From Poecilobothrus nobilitatus (taxonomy: Eukaryota > Arthropoda > Insecta > Diptera > Dolichopodidae): a stretch of DNA of 64,000 bases. The notes beneath the pieces were generated by a model that saw only the letters and a list, made by a program, of their open reading frames with translations, had not been told where the DNA came from and made no database searches. The stretch spans positions 101,031,956 through 101,095,955 of the forward strand of contig OX352772.1 of NCBI GenBank assembly GCA_947095535.1. Direction: 5' to 3'. Both the position numbers and the translations under genes were made by a program. Below, one piece after another: positions 1-11,534 of the stretch; the first letter of the stretch is position 1; each line of letters begins with the position of its first letter.

Positions 1-850
1 AAATTATAATATATTATTAAACACTGAAACATTTATTTCTAGACAATCTTATGAGTCATTTAAACTAACTTTTCTTTTTCTCTAAATCCTTCCAAACAAT
101 TAAAATATAAAGTTTCCTTCCAAACAATTAAAATATAAAGATAAGAACTGTATAGATGGTCAACCTTGTGTTAAATTTGAATTCTTTAATAATCTAATGA
201 ATGCATTGACCGACCTAATAAATATGAAATTGATATGCATACAATGTTATACATTGATTAGCTATTGTAGATCACACATTGAATGCAATGCATTGAATAA
301 TAATAATATTATTGTAATAGTATTAGTAGCGTTAGTAATAAGCTATAAATAGTTAAACTAAGTAAAATCAAGCAACAGTTAAGATACCTTAATGAGTTAT
401 TATTATTAACGTATCTTAATGAGTTATTATAATTATTATTAGATCAATGAGTTATTATTATTTAATCGTTACAACATATAATTAAAAAAATTAAAAAGCT
501 TGCATTTCGAAAAAAACATTTAGTAGGAAAAAAAAACCTTGAACTCCAAAAATAAAATAATTGCACTTACTTAAATATAAATTTCAAATTAAATAAATAT
601 ACTTTTTCTTGAAATAAATAAATTCAACAAGCAATTCAATTCTTTCACTTTGGTACCAATGAAAATGTATCAGGCACTAATTATGTAGATAATAAAATCT
701 GTTTTAATAAAATAAATTATGTTCAATACTCTGTTGTTTGTTGAAAAAAGAATTAATGTGTATAATATTAAAACTTTATTTTTTTTAATTTTATTGTTTA
801 AGAAATAGCAATCATTGGAATAGAATCACAACCACTTAATTGCGAAACAT
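1..850. other. AT-rich stretch without a recognisable gene
   Basis: Very AT-rich sequence with short direct repeats, for example the phrase TTAATGAGTTATTATTATTA repeated in slightly varied form near 390-460. I see no coding signal, RNA gene or element terminus here. Confidence 0.6.
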
Positions 851-854
851 CAGA

Positions 855-2290
855 ACGCCCAAAAACAGAATTTTTTATTAATTTTGCAGAATTTCTGACA
901 CGAGGTCTGGTAGAAACCACACTACACAGTGATGAGTGTAAAAGAGCGGTCGTGTCATTATGTTTTGTTGAGGACAAGGGAGAGGTACCTCCGCGTGAAA
1001 TCCAGAAACAGGTGAAATACTGCGACGATAAGAAAATGACCTTGCTAATAGGATGCGAATGTTGGATAGTAAAAAAAAAAACTTGATATTACATTAGGAA
1101 ATAAAAGTGTTAGAAAATTTTTAAAAAAAGCTGATTTCAAATGAAACCTCCATGTTTAATCACCGAATCATTACATATGGCTTGAAGGGAATAAAGGCGA
1201 AACAAATCTCCTATAGAAACCCTGGAAATACTAACTGGGATCTTTATAAAACCAGTTAAATATAAGATTAGATCTGCAATAATTGGAGCATATGAATCCA
1301 ACTGCCAGATTAAAAACAAAAACAGACAGGAAGACGCCCCGTGGTGGAATAAGAACATTTCGAAGCTAAGAACCCCAGTGCGAAGGTTGCTCCAAAACGC
1401 CAAGTGGAGATTGGAGAATTTATGAAGTTGAACTGACAAATTACAATTAAGAGATCAGGAAATCTAAAAGGAAAAACTTTGTGAATTTTTGTGGAAACAT
1501 TAACTCTAATTCACAGAGCTTTGGTCAAATATCATACAGAACCGCAGCATCGCTAATGAAACCAAATGGTTTATATACAGAGGTAAAAGCTCTTTTTCTA
1601 CTGAATACGCGTTTTCAGGTTTCACAACCCGGTGTGGAATATAGTTTTGGCTGAAAACGTACAAAACCTACAAGACAACTGTAGGAAAAGGTAACATAAA
1701 TCTGTACATATCAGCGTATCGGACGAGCATTAAACACCTTTCAACCTTTCATTTCACACCATTCAAAACACCAGAAGTGGAAAACGGAATAAATAGCCTG
1801 TTCTATTACAAAAAGGAAAACCGTATTAATGCTTCACTAAAGATCGTAAGAAGTAGCCTAGCACTTGGCTACATACCGAGGACTTGGAGAAGGACTACGG
1901 TAATATTTATACCAAAGGTGGCCAAACCAGACATCACAAACTCTAAGGAGTTCAGACTAATCAGTCTAACTTCGTTTTTGCTGTGAACGATTGAAAAGAT
2001 AGATGATAACTATATTCGAATAATTGTGTTGAAGAAAATACATCTACATTGTAGTCATCCGTGCAGGAAGATCAACTGAAACTGCACCCTATACAATACG
2101 CCATAGTATAAGTAGAGTATTTGAATGTAAGGAAACTGTGGTTTGTGCATTATTTATAAACATAGAGGGGACTTTTGATAACACTTCTCACGAAGCAGTT
2201 GGTAGATCCCTTTCTAACAGAGATGTAAATAACACAATAACAGTCTGGATGACCGTCCAATCGGCAAAATGTGACTATTTTGTAGCATTT
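855..2290 (+). pseudogene. LOA-clade non-LTR ORF2 remnant, 5' part (endonuclease, start of RT)
   Basis: Decayed ORF2 of a non-LTR retrotransposon, readable only by moving between frames. Around 885-1060 the translation resembles the apurinic-like endonuclease domain (a stretch like VPPREIQKQVKYCDDKK followed by LLIGC). Around 1260-1480 it carries the linker signature PWWNK...LR...RRLLQNAK. At 1777-1986 it gives the RT fingers sequence WRRTTVIFIPKVAKPD...FRLISLTSFLL. From 2085 to 2250 it gives an ETAL...INIEGTFDN stretch, the RT motif A region, where the second catalytic-region residue pattern is degenerate. IPK.GKP...FRPISL.SFLL followed by DIEGAFDN is characteristic of the LOA clade. Multiple stops and frameshifts show it is dead. 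The RT continues at 4617 after about 2.3 kb of later insertions. Confidence 0.75.
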
Positions 2291-3516
2291 TTGTAATTTG
2301 TATACTCTTTTTGTAACTGTAAGTAAACATCAGAAACATAAACAGATTTTAAGATTTATAAACAGATCAGAAACTCTTTTCATGAATCATAATAGAAAAA
2401 TTTTAGTATACTGCATCTAAAATGCAACTGTTTCGTATCTTTTTTGATACTTTTGATTTTTTGCCACTAAACCGATTTGTATTTGTTACTCTTGGATATG
2501 TGCATTCCGATACTAAACAATTTAGATTTATTGTAACGAAACCGATTAGAAACCGATTTTTTATGAATCGTAATAGAAACATTTTGGTAAACTGTTTTTA
2601 AAGTGCTACTATTTAGAATCTTTTTTGATACTTTTGATTTTTTGTAATTAAACCGTTTCATATTTGTTACTATTCAGTGTATTTACTCCGATACTAAACA
2701 TTTTATGGACATTGATAAATAATGTGTGCATTTTGTGTAGAAAATGTCTCTTCAAAGATTTTTTTTTACATGTAAACGGTTCTTAAACTAATACGTATTC
2801 TTATAGTAACAAGTTACTTTAATGTTACTAGTTTTTGACAGAAAACAAAACATTTTAATACTATTTTAGTTACATCACACAAATAGGAAACAAAATAAAA
2901 TATGGCATTTTGAAGTCTAAAAATAAAATTTTTTTCTAGAAATCTTAACTAAAATATTTTATTTCACATTATAATGATAATTCCATTTTTTTTGCAAAAA
3001 TATACCATAACAATAAATATTTCAACATTTCTGAAAGGGTATTTAACAAAATTCTAAACATTTACACGAGTTTTTTGATGATTTATTTAAGAAAAAATTG
3101 TTGCTAAAACTTTAAAAAACAATTATGCAAGTGACCTTTAATTTTTTGTAACTAGGAATAAATTTCCGTCGTAAAAATGAAATTGGTTTATGATATTTGT
3201 GCTAGGAAGCTTTTCAAAGCTCTTCATAAATATTTATAATAAAGAGATTTATAATTTTATTATAAAAGTTAAAGGTTATTATGAAGGCAATTATTATAAA
3301 GGTTACTGTTACTATGTTACTGCGAATATGTTACTTTGAATTTAAATACACTTAACAGAATCTTTTTGGTAGCCGTTTTGTAATCTAATTGGTTTCAGTA
3401 ACGAAACAAATAAGTAACATCTGTTACTAATTAGTTACAAGGTTACTAAACGGTTTAGAATCGGTGAGGCTTGAAAGAACTTCTGCGCAAAAATGCAGCT
3501 GAAACAACAGTAAGGA
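2291..3516. repeat. AT-rich insertion with a diverged ~180-bp tandem duplication
   Basis: This segment separates RT motif A of the LOA remnant from sequence that resumes near 3465. Two tandem copies are visible at about 2379-2522 and 2556-2700. Both contain TTTTTTGATACTTTTGATTT, then an AAACCG.TT....TTTGTTACT phrase and end in CCGATACTAAACA. Short phrases with GTTACT and AAACCG recur up to about 3450. No coding region is supported. The class of element is not recognised. Confidence 0.5.
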
Positions 3517-4607
3517 AAAACAAGTAAATGTAACAGTAAGTCGATGAAACCCAATTTATAATACCCTACACCTGAATAATTCCAATTAAATTAAAAATCC
3601 ATAAGTTTTTTAGCATCTGCTTGAACCGCTTCCCTTTTCTTTCTTATTCAACTCGAATTTCATAAACGTAAAAGAGGCAACCTTTAACACCCTTGTACAA
3701 AATTTCTAGTTTCTATCTTTATTAATTTCCCTTGGGAGACGTGTGTGAGGTACCCGAATTGCCAGTCCAATTCATCAAATCCATCTCAGAGACATAGAGC
3801 CAACATTACACAACACTCTAATACCAATTTTAAAGGTGCTGCCTTTTTGGTTTTAGAGATATGCTCGTATGCTCTTTGGCTAATTTGGAAGTTTCCAAAA
3901 TCCGAACACATGGTTCAAATCATCTCAAATGTCAGTTTTAAATTTAAAAAAAAAAAATAACAGAATACCCTTGTACCAAATATAAAGGTTCTATCTTCAT
4001 TGGTTTTGGAGATATGTTCGTTTGCTCTGGTGCTCGTTTGGAAACCTCTAAAGCTCGTTCGGAAGTTTCAAAAAAACGAACCCATGGTCCAAATCCTCTC
4101 AAATTTCAGAGACGTACATCAAACATGAAAGAGCACCATTGTACCAAATTTAAAGGTTCTATCTTTGTTAGTTTTAGAGGTGATCACGTTTGCTCTGGGG
4201 TCGTTAGGAAGCTTCCAACCGAACCCATGGATCAAATCCTCCCAAATTGCAGAGACATAAATCAAACACGAAGGAGCATCATTGTACCAAATTTAAAGGT
4301 TCTGTCTTTGTTGGTTTTGGAGATAATCCCGTTTGCTCCGGAATCATTCGAAAGCTTCCAGAATCCGAACCCCTTTAATCGAACGTAGTCTTCCTTTCGT
4401 AAATAGTAACCTACTATATAAATTTCATCGATAACTTTACTACATTTTGAGTTATCGTGCGAACGGGCTAACGGACATCATTAAATCGACTCAGGAGGTG
4501 ATCCTTATCCAGAAATATATACATGTCCATATCTAACTCGTTTCCTTTTGGTGGTTACAAACTCCATACCAAAGTTAATATACCCTATTTTTAGGTGTAG
4601 GGTATAA
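3517..4607 (-). mobile_element. HEL1-A: Helentron/DINE-1-like element, minus orientation
   Basis: Read on the minus strand it starts at 4607 with a TATACCC terminal hairpin. It continues through a conserved subterminal block (AAGGAAACGAGTTAGATAT-like, then ATATTTCTGGATAAGGATCACC) and a short GTCCGTT region, followed by about four ~147-bp monomers containing GGAAGCTTCC-type palindromes. It ends at 3517 with a hairpin of the form AGTCGA..CGACT and then TTTACTTGTTTT. The layout (TATACCC 5' hairpin, GTCC microsatellite, central tandem repeats, 3' hairpin and CTTGTTTT) is that of DINE-1/INE-1 Helentron-related elements of flies. It codes for no protein; open frames across it follow the repeats. 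Confidence 0.72.
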
Positions 4608-4616
4608 TAAAACCTG

Positions 4617-5870
4617 AATAAACACAATACGAGGCTGTCCGCAACTCGCAGTTTTATCTCCCCTAATACGGGGTTTTTGATATTGATGAACTATTAGTAA
4701 AACTGAAGAATAATGGCATTGATTGAGAAGCCTATACAGGTAAATTTGACGAAACCCTTATTATGTGATATTATATAAAGAGGATTATGAATAACTAAGC
4801 AATGGTGCTTGTCGGTGGGGCTAAATAATAACCCCATTAAAACAACCATAGTAGCGTTCACAAAAAAATATAAACTGTTAAATATGCTGCACATTAAACT
4901 GGAGAGAGAGGTGACGAATCATAAAAACGAACTTAAGTACTTAGGCCTTACATTAGACAGCAAGACGATGTGTAACAAACATATTAAAACAACAGTGACA
5001 CTAGTCAAAAAACACTCATACTATGCAGGAATATCACAGGAAAAACGTGGGATTGCAACCATGAGAATCTGATGTGGATGTACACTATGATGGTGAAGTT
5101 ATCACTTATGATGCTGTAGTGTGAGCGGAAAGAACATAACTGATGACAGCGAGGTATGCATTTAATAAAGTACAAAGACTTGCCTGCATCTATATGTAAT
5201 ACTAGGGCTCACACAACTAGATATAAAAGTGAAGAAGGCAGCAAAATAAGACATTTTATGTATTAGTCAAGAGGGATTTAGTAGGGCGAAATATATGGCC
5301 TACAGGAATTACACCCTACTCGCCAAATGTATAATCCTTATGGAACTTCTGCAAGATTAAGTGGCTACGAAATACCGTTTTACAAGAAGTTTTATAATAA
5401 AATTAAGTACCAAGAGAGTGGTGTAATGGCTTTGCCAGCTATACTCTTGGACAACAGGTATTAAAATAGTTCACAGATGGTTCAAAAAATCGCAAAACTG
5501 AGTTTGTAGTAAAAGGGCGAAGATACAAATACTCAGAATTGTTAAGGGAATTCTCTAGCATTATTCAAGCTGCAGTGTATGCAAATGAAAGGTGCATACA
5601 ATGCGACCACGATAGAGGGTACAGAAATAGAAAAAAAGCTGATAGCCAAGTGGTCATAAAGGCACAAATTCACAAGCAATCCAAACCCTGTTAGTTTGGG
5701 AATGTTTAGTGAAACTAAGGCGCTTGTAAACAAATAATAAAGTAATCATATACTGGATATCTGGACACATATGTATAGAGTGACATATATGTATAAAAGC
5801 CAGAACATAACAGTGGGAGCATAATAGATTTACAAAAGGTTGAAGTGCCATTTATCTTACCTCTTAAATA
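4617..5870 (+). pseudogene. LOA-clade ORF2 remnant, 3' part (RT palm/thumb, RNase H)
   Basis: Continuation of the retrotransposon seen at 855-2290. It opens with RGCPQLAVLSPLI, the conserved RGCPQGGVLSPLL segment of RT motif B. The YADD-region is poorly preserved. From 4800 to 5070 it reads WCLSVGLNNNPIKT...VAFTKKYK...LKYLGLTLDSKT, the RT thumb signature of LOA elements. Near 5465 the RNase H start FTDGSKNRKTEF appears, followed by a degenerate IIQAAVYANERC segment. An in-element RNase H domain is a known feature of LOA-clade ORF2. Stops and shifts occur throughout, so it is not functional. The order and polarity match the upstream half, so the two parts are probably one insertion later split. 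Confidence 0.72.
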
Positions 5871-6136
5871 ACAATTTAATCTAATCTAATATTAAAACTT
5901 AATTTAATTACATGTACCTAAATGTTTTATTAAAAAATTGCTTCTTTCGAGATTTTACGCTTGTAGAATTCTACGCATATAATTTAAATTATAATTGTGT
6001 GGTCCCATGCTAAAAATGAATATCTCCTTCCAAACTTACTAACCCGTTGTGACATTAGAGCTAATTAAGGGTTTTTCTTTTTTTTTATTTTCCTGACGAA
6101 ATGTTTGACCGATTGATTTATATCCCACAATAAACA
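5871..6136. other. Short non-coding AT-rich spacer
   Basis: Between two LOA-derived segments. No open frame or repeat signature is supported. Confidence 0.5.
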
Positions 6137-6520
6137 TTGTACCATATTAAAGGAGTTCCCTCCTTAATTCGGATTCAGTACCATTTTCAAGCCAGCCTTC
6201 ACTTCAAAAAATTTGATACAAGAGTGCAGCCAATTTTTCAGCATGCTCCTATAGTTAGAAAGCTAAACAACGGTTCTAAAGAAACAGCAGCATCACTAAT
6301 TAAACCGGTTTTAGAATTGGGTATGAAATATAATTTTGATTGGAAACATACAAAACCTCCAAGACAACAGTGGGCGGATTATATTACAAAAAGAGGAAGC
6401 TCAATTAGCTCTTACTTAATGAAGATTGAAAGAGCACTAACATTCATACCGAAGGTGGGCAAATTAGATACCGCAATCGTAAAGTTTTCAGGTCGTTTAT
6501 GCTGAAAACGCTGGAAAAAA
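6137..6520 (+). pseudogene. Second LOA-clade RT fragment
   Basis: A 122-codon open stretch without a credible complete protein. Its middle (NGSKETAASLIKP...) resembles the segment just before RT at 1540-1620 (TAASLMKPNGLYTEV). Its end reads ALTFIPKVGKLDTAIVK, matching the IPKxGKPD finger motif of LOA RT, after which similarity stops at 6500. It is therefore probably a small internally deleted piece of another LOA copy. The open frame is likely fortuitous. Confidence 0.5.
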
Positions 6521-7010
6521 AAACAAAAAAAAAATTAATGCTCATGCAATGCAATAGTAAAAGCTTGTTAATATTTTAATTTTTAGCAGGTATCTAACAA
6601 TTCTTTTAATTAATATTTGTTTGGAAAATAGAAAATCTATTCATGAAAAAATATAAAATTCATCTAAGAATACAAGAAATAAAAGTGTAAGTTTCCAAAG
6701 AGTATATCGTTCAAAAATTGCTTTGGTAAATAATACATACTTATATAATGTTATGTTCAATGTCTCCAGTTTATAAATAAAAATTCAAAAAATTATAATG
6801 TGTACTTCTTATATATTTTTAGCAAATGAAAAAAGCCGAGTTGGAGCTTGAAAATAAACTAATTTGACTTCAGAAACGGCAGAAAAAACGCTTTTTCAGT
6901 AAAAATTAGTTCATATTTTTACTAAAAAATTATAAATTCATATTTTCATACAAACTTTCACAGCAACCATTGTGCATGAAAAGAAGGATAATAAAATTTA
7001 GATTATGTAG
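6521..7010. other. AT-rich spacer without recognisable features
   Basis: Non-coding, AT-rich. It ends at the TTAGG-repeat tail of the next element. Confidence 0.5.
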
Positions 7011-7029
7011 TTAGGTTAGGTTAGGTTAA
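7011..7029 (+). repeat. TTAGG repeat tract (3' tail of LOA-3)
   Basis: Just over three TTAGG units followed by TTAAGG. On the element's own strand this is an AACCT-repeat tail directly after its 3' UTR. It matches the canonical insect telomere unit in sequence, but its position at the end of a non-LTR element fits a retrotransposon tail better. Confidence 0.6.
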
Positions 7030-7051
7030 GGTGGCTGCCAAAAAGACACAC

Positions 7052-8185
7052 TTAGACCGTATTTGGTCCATTGTGATACCACATAGAAGCTTTTCTATCC
7101 CACTCGTTAAAACCAATTTGAGCAAAGCGAAGAATACTGTTCACATTTTTACCTGCCAGATCGCTAAGGCTGTCGAAGAGATATTGCCCCAAATGGGTGT
7201 TCCTTCTTACCGACAAGGCCGAGCATGTGCAAAGGAGATGGAGGGTATTTTCCTCCTCTTCTTCATCCTTGCAGGCTCTACAATAGTCGTTTGCGGATAA
7301 GCCAAGTCTTCTGGCATGCTTCCCTATTAGACAGTGACTGGTGACTATACCCATTGTCATTCCAATGTCTACCCTTTTGAGAGAAAGCAGATAATTGGAT
7401 CGTCTTAAATCGATTTTGGGCCATATCAATCTTGTGGTATTGCACGAGGTCAAGTTTGACCATTTGTAATTTACCATATCTGTTATTTGCTTTCGAAATA
7501 ACGTTTTGCTTGTGGATAGAGGTACCTCTAGTCCTGCCCTATCCGGCAAAACTTGTAAGGTTGTACCAATTCTTGCGAGTTCATCAGCTTTTTCATTTCC
7601 CGAAATGCCCCGATTACCTGGTACCCAGCAAAGCTGAATGCTAAACTGCCTGGCCATCTCGTTAAGAAGTTTTCGGCAGTTTATTACAGTCTTCGAGGTT
7701 GTGCATGATGATTCCAGAGATTTTAACGCAGCCTGACTATCTGACAGAATACCTACTTGTTTCACAGTCAAAACGCTTCTATTCTGTGAAATCAAAGCTT
7801 CTGCAATTGCTATAATTTCCGGTTGGAAGACGCTACAATGGTCTGGTAATCGGAAATTATGACTGATATTCAGATTATCTTAGAAGACCCCGCATCCCAC
7901 ACTGCTGTTCATTTTTGAACCATCAGTGTAGAATTGTACTCCTTCGAAGGTCATCACTGTGCTCGAGTTCCAACACTTACGGCTTGGGATGCTCGTCACA
8001 TGAGATTTCCCGAAGAAGTAAGTGGTGGATGTGTAGTCCACCAACGCGGGAGTGGACTTGAATTGGTTTATGATATCTGAGTGACCTTCTCGTGAATTGA
8101 TCCACTGGGATGTAGCTTTTAATCTCACAGCTGTGTTTGCGGTTGCAAATTTACTATAATATTCTACAGGCATCAGATTAAGCAT
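7052..8185 (-). pseudogene. LOA-3 ORF2: RNase H and C-terminal zinc-binding domain
   Basis: Two adjacent minus-strand open stretches (8185-7880 and 7795-7052) separated by a stop form one RNase H domain. YTDGSKMN (first Asp) is near 7925-7905. FQPEIIAIAEAL (Glu) is near 7835-7800. LSDSQAALKSL (third Asp) is near 7740. WVPGNRGISGNEKADELAR lies near 7625-7570. Downstream the protein has Y-C-R-A-C...H-L-L-C-T-C near 7285-7230, a zinc-knuckle-like cluster usual at LOA ORF2 ends. RNase H removes RNA from the RNA:DNA hybrid during target-primed reverse transcription. One in-frame stop follows CGVF at about 7880, otherwise the domain is well preserved. Confidence 0.75.
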
Positions 8186-8187
8186 GA

Positions 8188-8670
8188 TGTCTATGCCGCA
8201 GAAGGGGTTGTTATTAAAGAGCCACTAATACATAGTGTAGCAGTTCTTTGGACCCTAGCGATTGCCTTGCGGTTGACCTCTTTATCTATAGCGTTCTACC
8301 ATACTAGGACCCCGTACATAAGAATGGGTCTTACTACGGATGTGTGTAGCCTGTAAGTTATGTAAGGCTGAAGCCCCATTTCCTACCAATGCCTGTTTTA
8401 CACAAGTAGAGCGCTATTGAGGCCTTCTTTACTCTTTCTGAGATATTAGTCTTCCAGCTTAACTTCCTGTCTAAAGTTAGACCAAGAAATTTCGCCGTTT
8501 CGCTAAAGGCAAGAGTGAAGCCATTTAACGAAGGCGGCTTTATTTTAAGAATTTTATATTTCCTTGTAAAAAGGACCAGTTCGGTTTTCTGTGGATTTAC
8601 TGACAGTCCACAGTCTGTAGCCCATGTTGTGATTTTGTTTAGTGCAGGTCGCGTTAGCTTCATCCTCGAA
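8188..8670 (-). pseudogene. LOA-3 ORF2: RT thumb/connection region
   Basis: The minus-strand translation gives TRPALNKITTWATDCGLSVNPQKTELVLFTRKYK, then AKFLGLTLDRKLSWKTNI, the RT thumb signature. From 8358 it continues as VVRPILMYGVLVWWNAIDKE and VQRTATLCISGSL, the connection to RNase H. The catalytic palm (YADD) is absent, having been removed by the internal deletion at about 8670. A frameshift near 8360 and a stop near 8200 are present. Confidence 0.75.
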
Positions 8671-9725
8671 GTCTATTGAAAAGCTTTTGGCATCAGCAGA
8701 TCGGTCAAAGTCTCCCTCTTGGGCTTGACTTGGGCCTTCACGGCTGTTCCTTGAGGCCTCCGCCTCATCCTTCTTGTACACCTTTAGTGTAACCACTGTG
8801 AAGTCGTAGCTAATGACCCCTTTGGCTTTCGCTAGGGGTTGTAGAGAGTCCTTATTGACAATGACAAACGCCTGTCGGTATTCTCCTACTACTTCCCCTA
8901 GTTTGGCAATCTTCCAATTGTGAGTTGGAAGTTGGGGATTTGACACTTTCATCACTTTGATGATCGTGTCTGCTTCGGCAGGTTCTCTCGGCAGCCATAC
9001 CCTAGCTCTTGGCCTGCTAGGAATTTCCTCCCTTCTTACGGCTTTGAGCTTGGCCCCCGGCCACAGACTTCCCACCTTACCTATCGCCTGCTTGTAGAGA
9101 TCTTCCGATCTCTGATCAGCAAAAGCAGTCAATTTGACCTGGCCCTGATGCCTTCCAGCGTCTTTACAGGAGAGTGGTGGTCCCGAATATTCTTACAGTA
9201 CCTGGCAGAAAGTTGTGTTTAAAGCAACAACAATCTCCTTCTAGTTACTGGGAGAAATACCCCCATCCTCTTACCCCTCATCAATGATTGCCACAATTAA
9301 GCTATCCTTTGCAATTTCATTGAAAGGCTTGGTTACCTGGTTGCTCCCTAGCAACCTAGCCTTTTTGGAACTACCCTGTGGCTCATCTTGTGACCTCTGT
9401 CTCTTGGACATAAGGCCCTTCGATGAATCTAGGATCTTTTTTGGGGCTTGACCTGGCCTACTACTGTTTTGGCCCAGGCTAAGAAGTTCTTTTGCGCCTC
9501 AGATAACTGACCAATATTGAGAGAGCGTAATCTCTCAATAATTTTATAGGCCGATAGTTTATCGAAGAAGGCTTGTTTCGATGGGCGCACTTTGCGTACA
9601 GTCTTTGTTTGTTCGCGACTTTCCTTAGTAGTGCTAGTGCCCGGTTTGGTCGCTTTACCTGCCGATTTTTGGGAAGTGCCGGCTAACTCTTTTTTTGAAT
9701 CTTTTTTTTTTTAAATTTGTTCCAT
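8670..9725 (-). pseudogene. LOA-3 ORF1 remnant with DUF4780-like domain
   Basis: ORF1 of LOA elements is a nucleic-acid-binding protein; many fly copies carry a domain catalogued as DUF4780. From 9132 to about 8790 the frame reads ARVWLPREPAEADTIIKVMK...PTHNWKIAKL...YRQAFVIVNKDSLQPLAKAKG, which fits that family. Upstream (9690-9460) a basic, Lys/Thr-rich N-terminus and the helix-rich phrase FFDKLSAYKIIERLRSLNIG are visible in a different frame. The probable ATG is at 9725, but an A-homopolymer and stops break the frame. The ORF1 sequence ends at 8670, fused out of frame to RT. Confidence 0.65.
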
Positions 9726-10140
9726 GTTTGAACCCACAAGTACGAAGAAAGGGCAGGTCCGCCTTATGCAGAGATTCGTATACATAGAGTGAGGCTAATT
9801 AATTCGGAGGGTCGCCAAGTACTCCGAATACTCCGTTCGCGACTGGGCTATTTTTAAGACTGGGCCCCCAGCCAGGCTGATCATGGGCACGAGTAGTATA
9901 ACACCTTGAATCCGGCCCAGGTTTACCCCAATCCGATGGTTCCTGTAAAAACCGAGTTGTGAGTAATGCGATACATAAAGACAGACTCAGTTTACGTTTG
10001 CCTTAGTACCTAACCACCTAGCTGGTGATTATTTACCTAACCTAACCACCGTACCTAACCTTAGTACCTAACCTTAGTACCTAACCTAACCTTAGTTGCC
10101 TTAGTACCTAACCACCGTGGGTGCCGGTCGGCACCCACGA
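9726..10140 (-). other. LOA-3 leader with CCTAA-rich tract and GC hairpin
   Basis: Non-coding, comparatively GC-rich leader of LOA-3. Between about 10005 and 10115 the plus strand has many CCTAACC and CTTAGTACCTAAC units. At 10116-10139 lies a perfect 11-bp inverted repeat with a 2-base spacer (CGTGGGTGCCG / CGGCACCCACG), which may mark the 5' end of the element or an RNA hairpin. The exact element boundary was not proven. Confidence 0.55.
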
Positions 10141-10944
10141 GGAGTGTTTGGGTTGAGGATTTTTGCCGACCGATTATATAGTTAGTGAGCTAAAAAATTC
10201 AGAATAATATGAAAACGAGTTTACTATTAAAATATTTAAGAGAAGGAGTTGTGCTTTTTTAGGTTTTTTTATTAATTTTTTAAGTTTATTTATTCATGTT
10301 TAACAATATCAATTGCCTTAAATATTTTATTGTAGAACTTCTCAAATGTTTTATTTTCTTCTAAAAAATGCTCGCAAACAAAATGCTTAGTAAGGAATGA
10401 ACTATACCAATTTCCTGGAGCATTGACAAAAGTGCCATGCAATTTAAGATCAAAAGCCTTTACAGCAAGCAGTTTCTGTTTTTGCATCATTAATCATACA
10501 AGTTTTAGCACTGCATTTGAATTCCATTGTATAATTTAATTTATTTAACAATTTGATAAAATTATTAAAAAATTAATTTGGTTAGGTCAACTCATAAACT
10601 TTTAGCAAAATTACCAAATAAAAAAAGTTATTTTTGAATTTAAAATGTTTAAAAGTTTGGTTTAGCATAACTTAAAATTCAAATTTATATTCTGGTTTTA
10701 TTGTTATAATAATATTATAATTTAATTTTTGAATAATTTGCTGACAGCTACAAATTACAAATTAAATTAAAAAATTAAATTAAGAAAAGTTAAGCGTAAT
10801 AAAAAACACGTATTTATACAATGGAGACTGATTGGACATAATGGTAGTTTATTTCTTAAAAAAACACATATTAATATTTCTTTTTTGTTTGCTTGTCAAT
10901 TAGTTATGAATTTTTGTTTGAATTTTAAAAGAAAAGATCCATCT
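10141..10944. other. Non-coding stretch with one small unrecognised frame
   Basis: AT-rich. A 66-codon minus-strand frame at 10490-10290 is rich in Lys and Phe and resembles nothing I recognise. No promoter, RNA gene or element end is supported. Confidence 0.4.
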
Positions 10945-11534
10945 TGAGGTGTTTTTTGGAAATGCTTAAGATCCAGAAATCATCTAAAGGCAAAGAGAAG
11001 TTGTCTTTGTACTCAAAGATCTACACTTTGTCGAACCGGTATTGCAACAAAACCAGAAAAAGATTCTCATATAATAATTGAACAGGGTATCCCTCACATA
11101 CACGAAGCAAATGCTCAAGATGTTAGTGTAAATGCAGTAAATAATTTGGTGAAAGAATGAGCCTCAACATGGTCATTAAAATATTCACAAATTAAGAAAC
11201 AATCAATTATCGGTTGTCCAGCTGATATAAGAGTATATTTACCTGATAAAAATGTGCAAAAAATAGAGAAAGGCTATATAGAGCGAAATAATTTTCAAGA
11301 AGAACGTTTTGTATTAAATGAAAGGGATTTTAATGGGGGAAAAAAATCATAATATTGGGTAATTTTTGAAAGAATTAAGTAAGGCAGCATGCTGGGCAAT
11401 GGACGGCACTTTCTATGTTGCACTTAAACTTTTCAGACAACTATTTAGCATTCACGGATACATAGACGGTCAATTTGTTCCTTTAATATATTGCTTAATG
11501 ACAACAAAATCAAAAGAATCATATAATAATTTTT
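10945..11534 (+). pseudogene. FLYWCH/MULE-type transposase remnant, N-terminal and early catalytic part
   Basis: In mixed frames, 11080-11165 reads IEQGIPHIHEANAQDVSVN..NNLVKE, resembling the HxH end of a FLYWCH zinc finger and following linker. At 11366-11530 the frame reads AACWAMDGTFYVALKLFRQLFSIHGYIDGQFVPLIYCLM, the MULE transposase signature (W-x-M-D-G-T-F with first catalytic Asp, then QLY.IHG). Proteins joining FLYWCH fingers to a MULE transposase domain are known for Phantom-like Mutator elements. The open frame lacks the rest of the catalytic domain because a Helentron-like element begins at 11535. A possible C-terminal piece lies at 34054-34320. Confidence 0.65.

Larger units (their letters stand above)
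7011..10140 (-). mobile_element. Internally deleted LOA-clade non-LTR retrotransposon (LOA-3)
   Basis: A minus-strand element markedly richer in G+C than its surroundings. 5' to 3' on the minus strand it contains a leader (about 10140-9726), an ORF1 remnant with a DUF4780-like domain (9725-8670), then directly the RT thumb, RNase H and C-terminal zinc-binding region of ORF2 (8670-7052). It finishes with a tail of AACCT repeats (7029-7011). The endonuclease and most of RT are missing, so ORF1 is joined to the end of ORF2. LOA elements normally encode a separate ORF1 and a full EN-RT-RNaseH ORF2. Base composition and better reading frames suggest it is younger than the LOA remnants at 855-6520. 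Confidence 0.78.

Noticed and set aside
7011..7029. TTAGG repeats as a chromosome end
   Set aside because: Only about three units, directly at the end of a non-LTR element 3' UTR, with ordinary sequence beyond.
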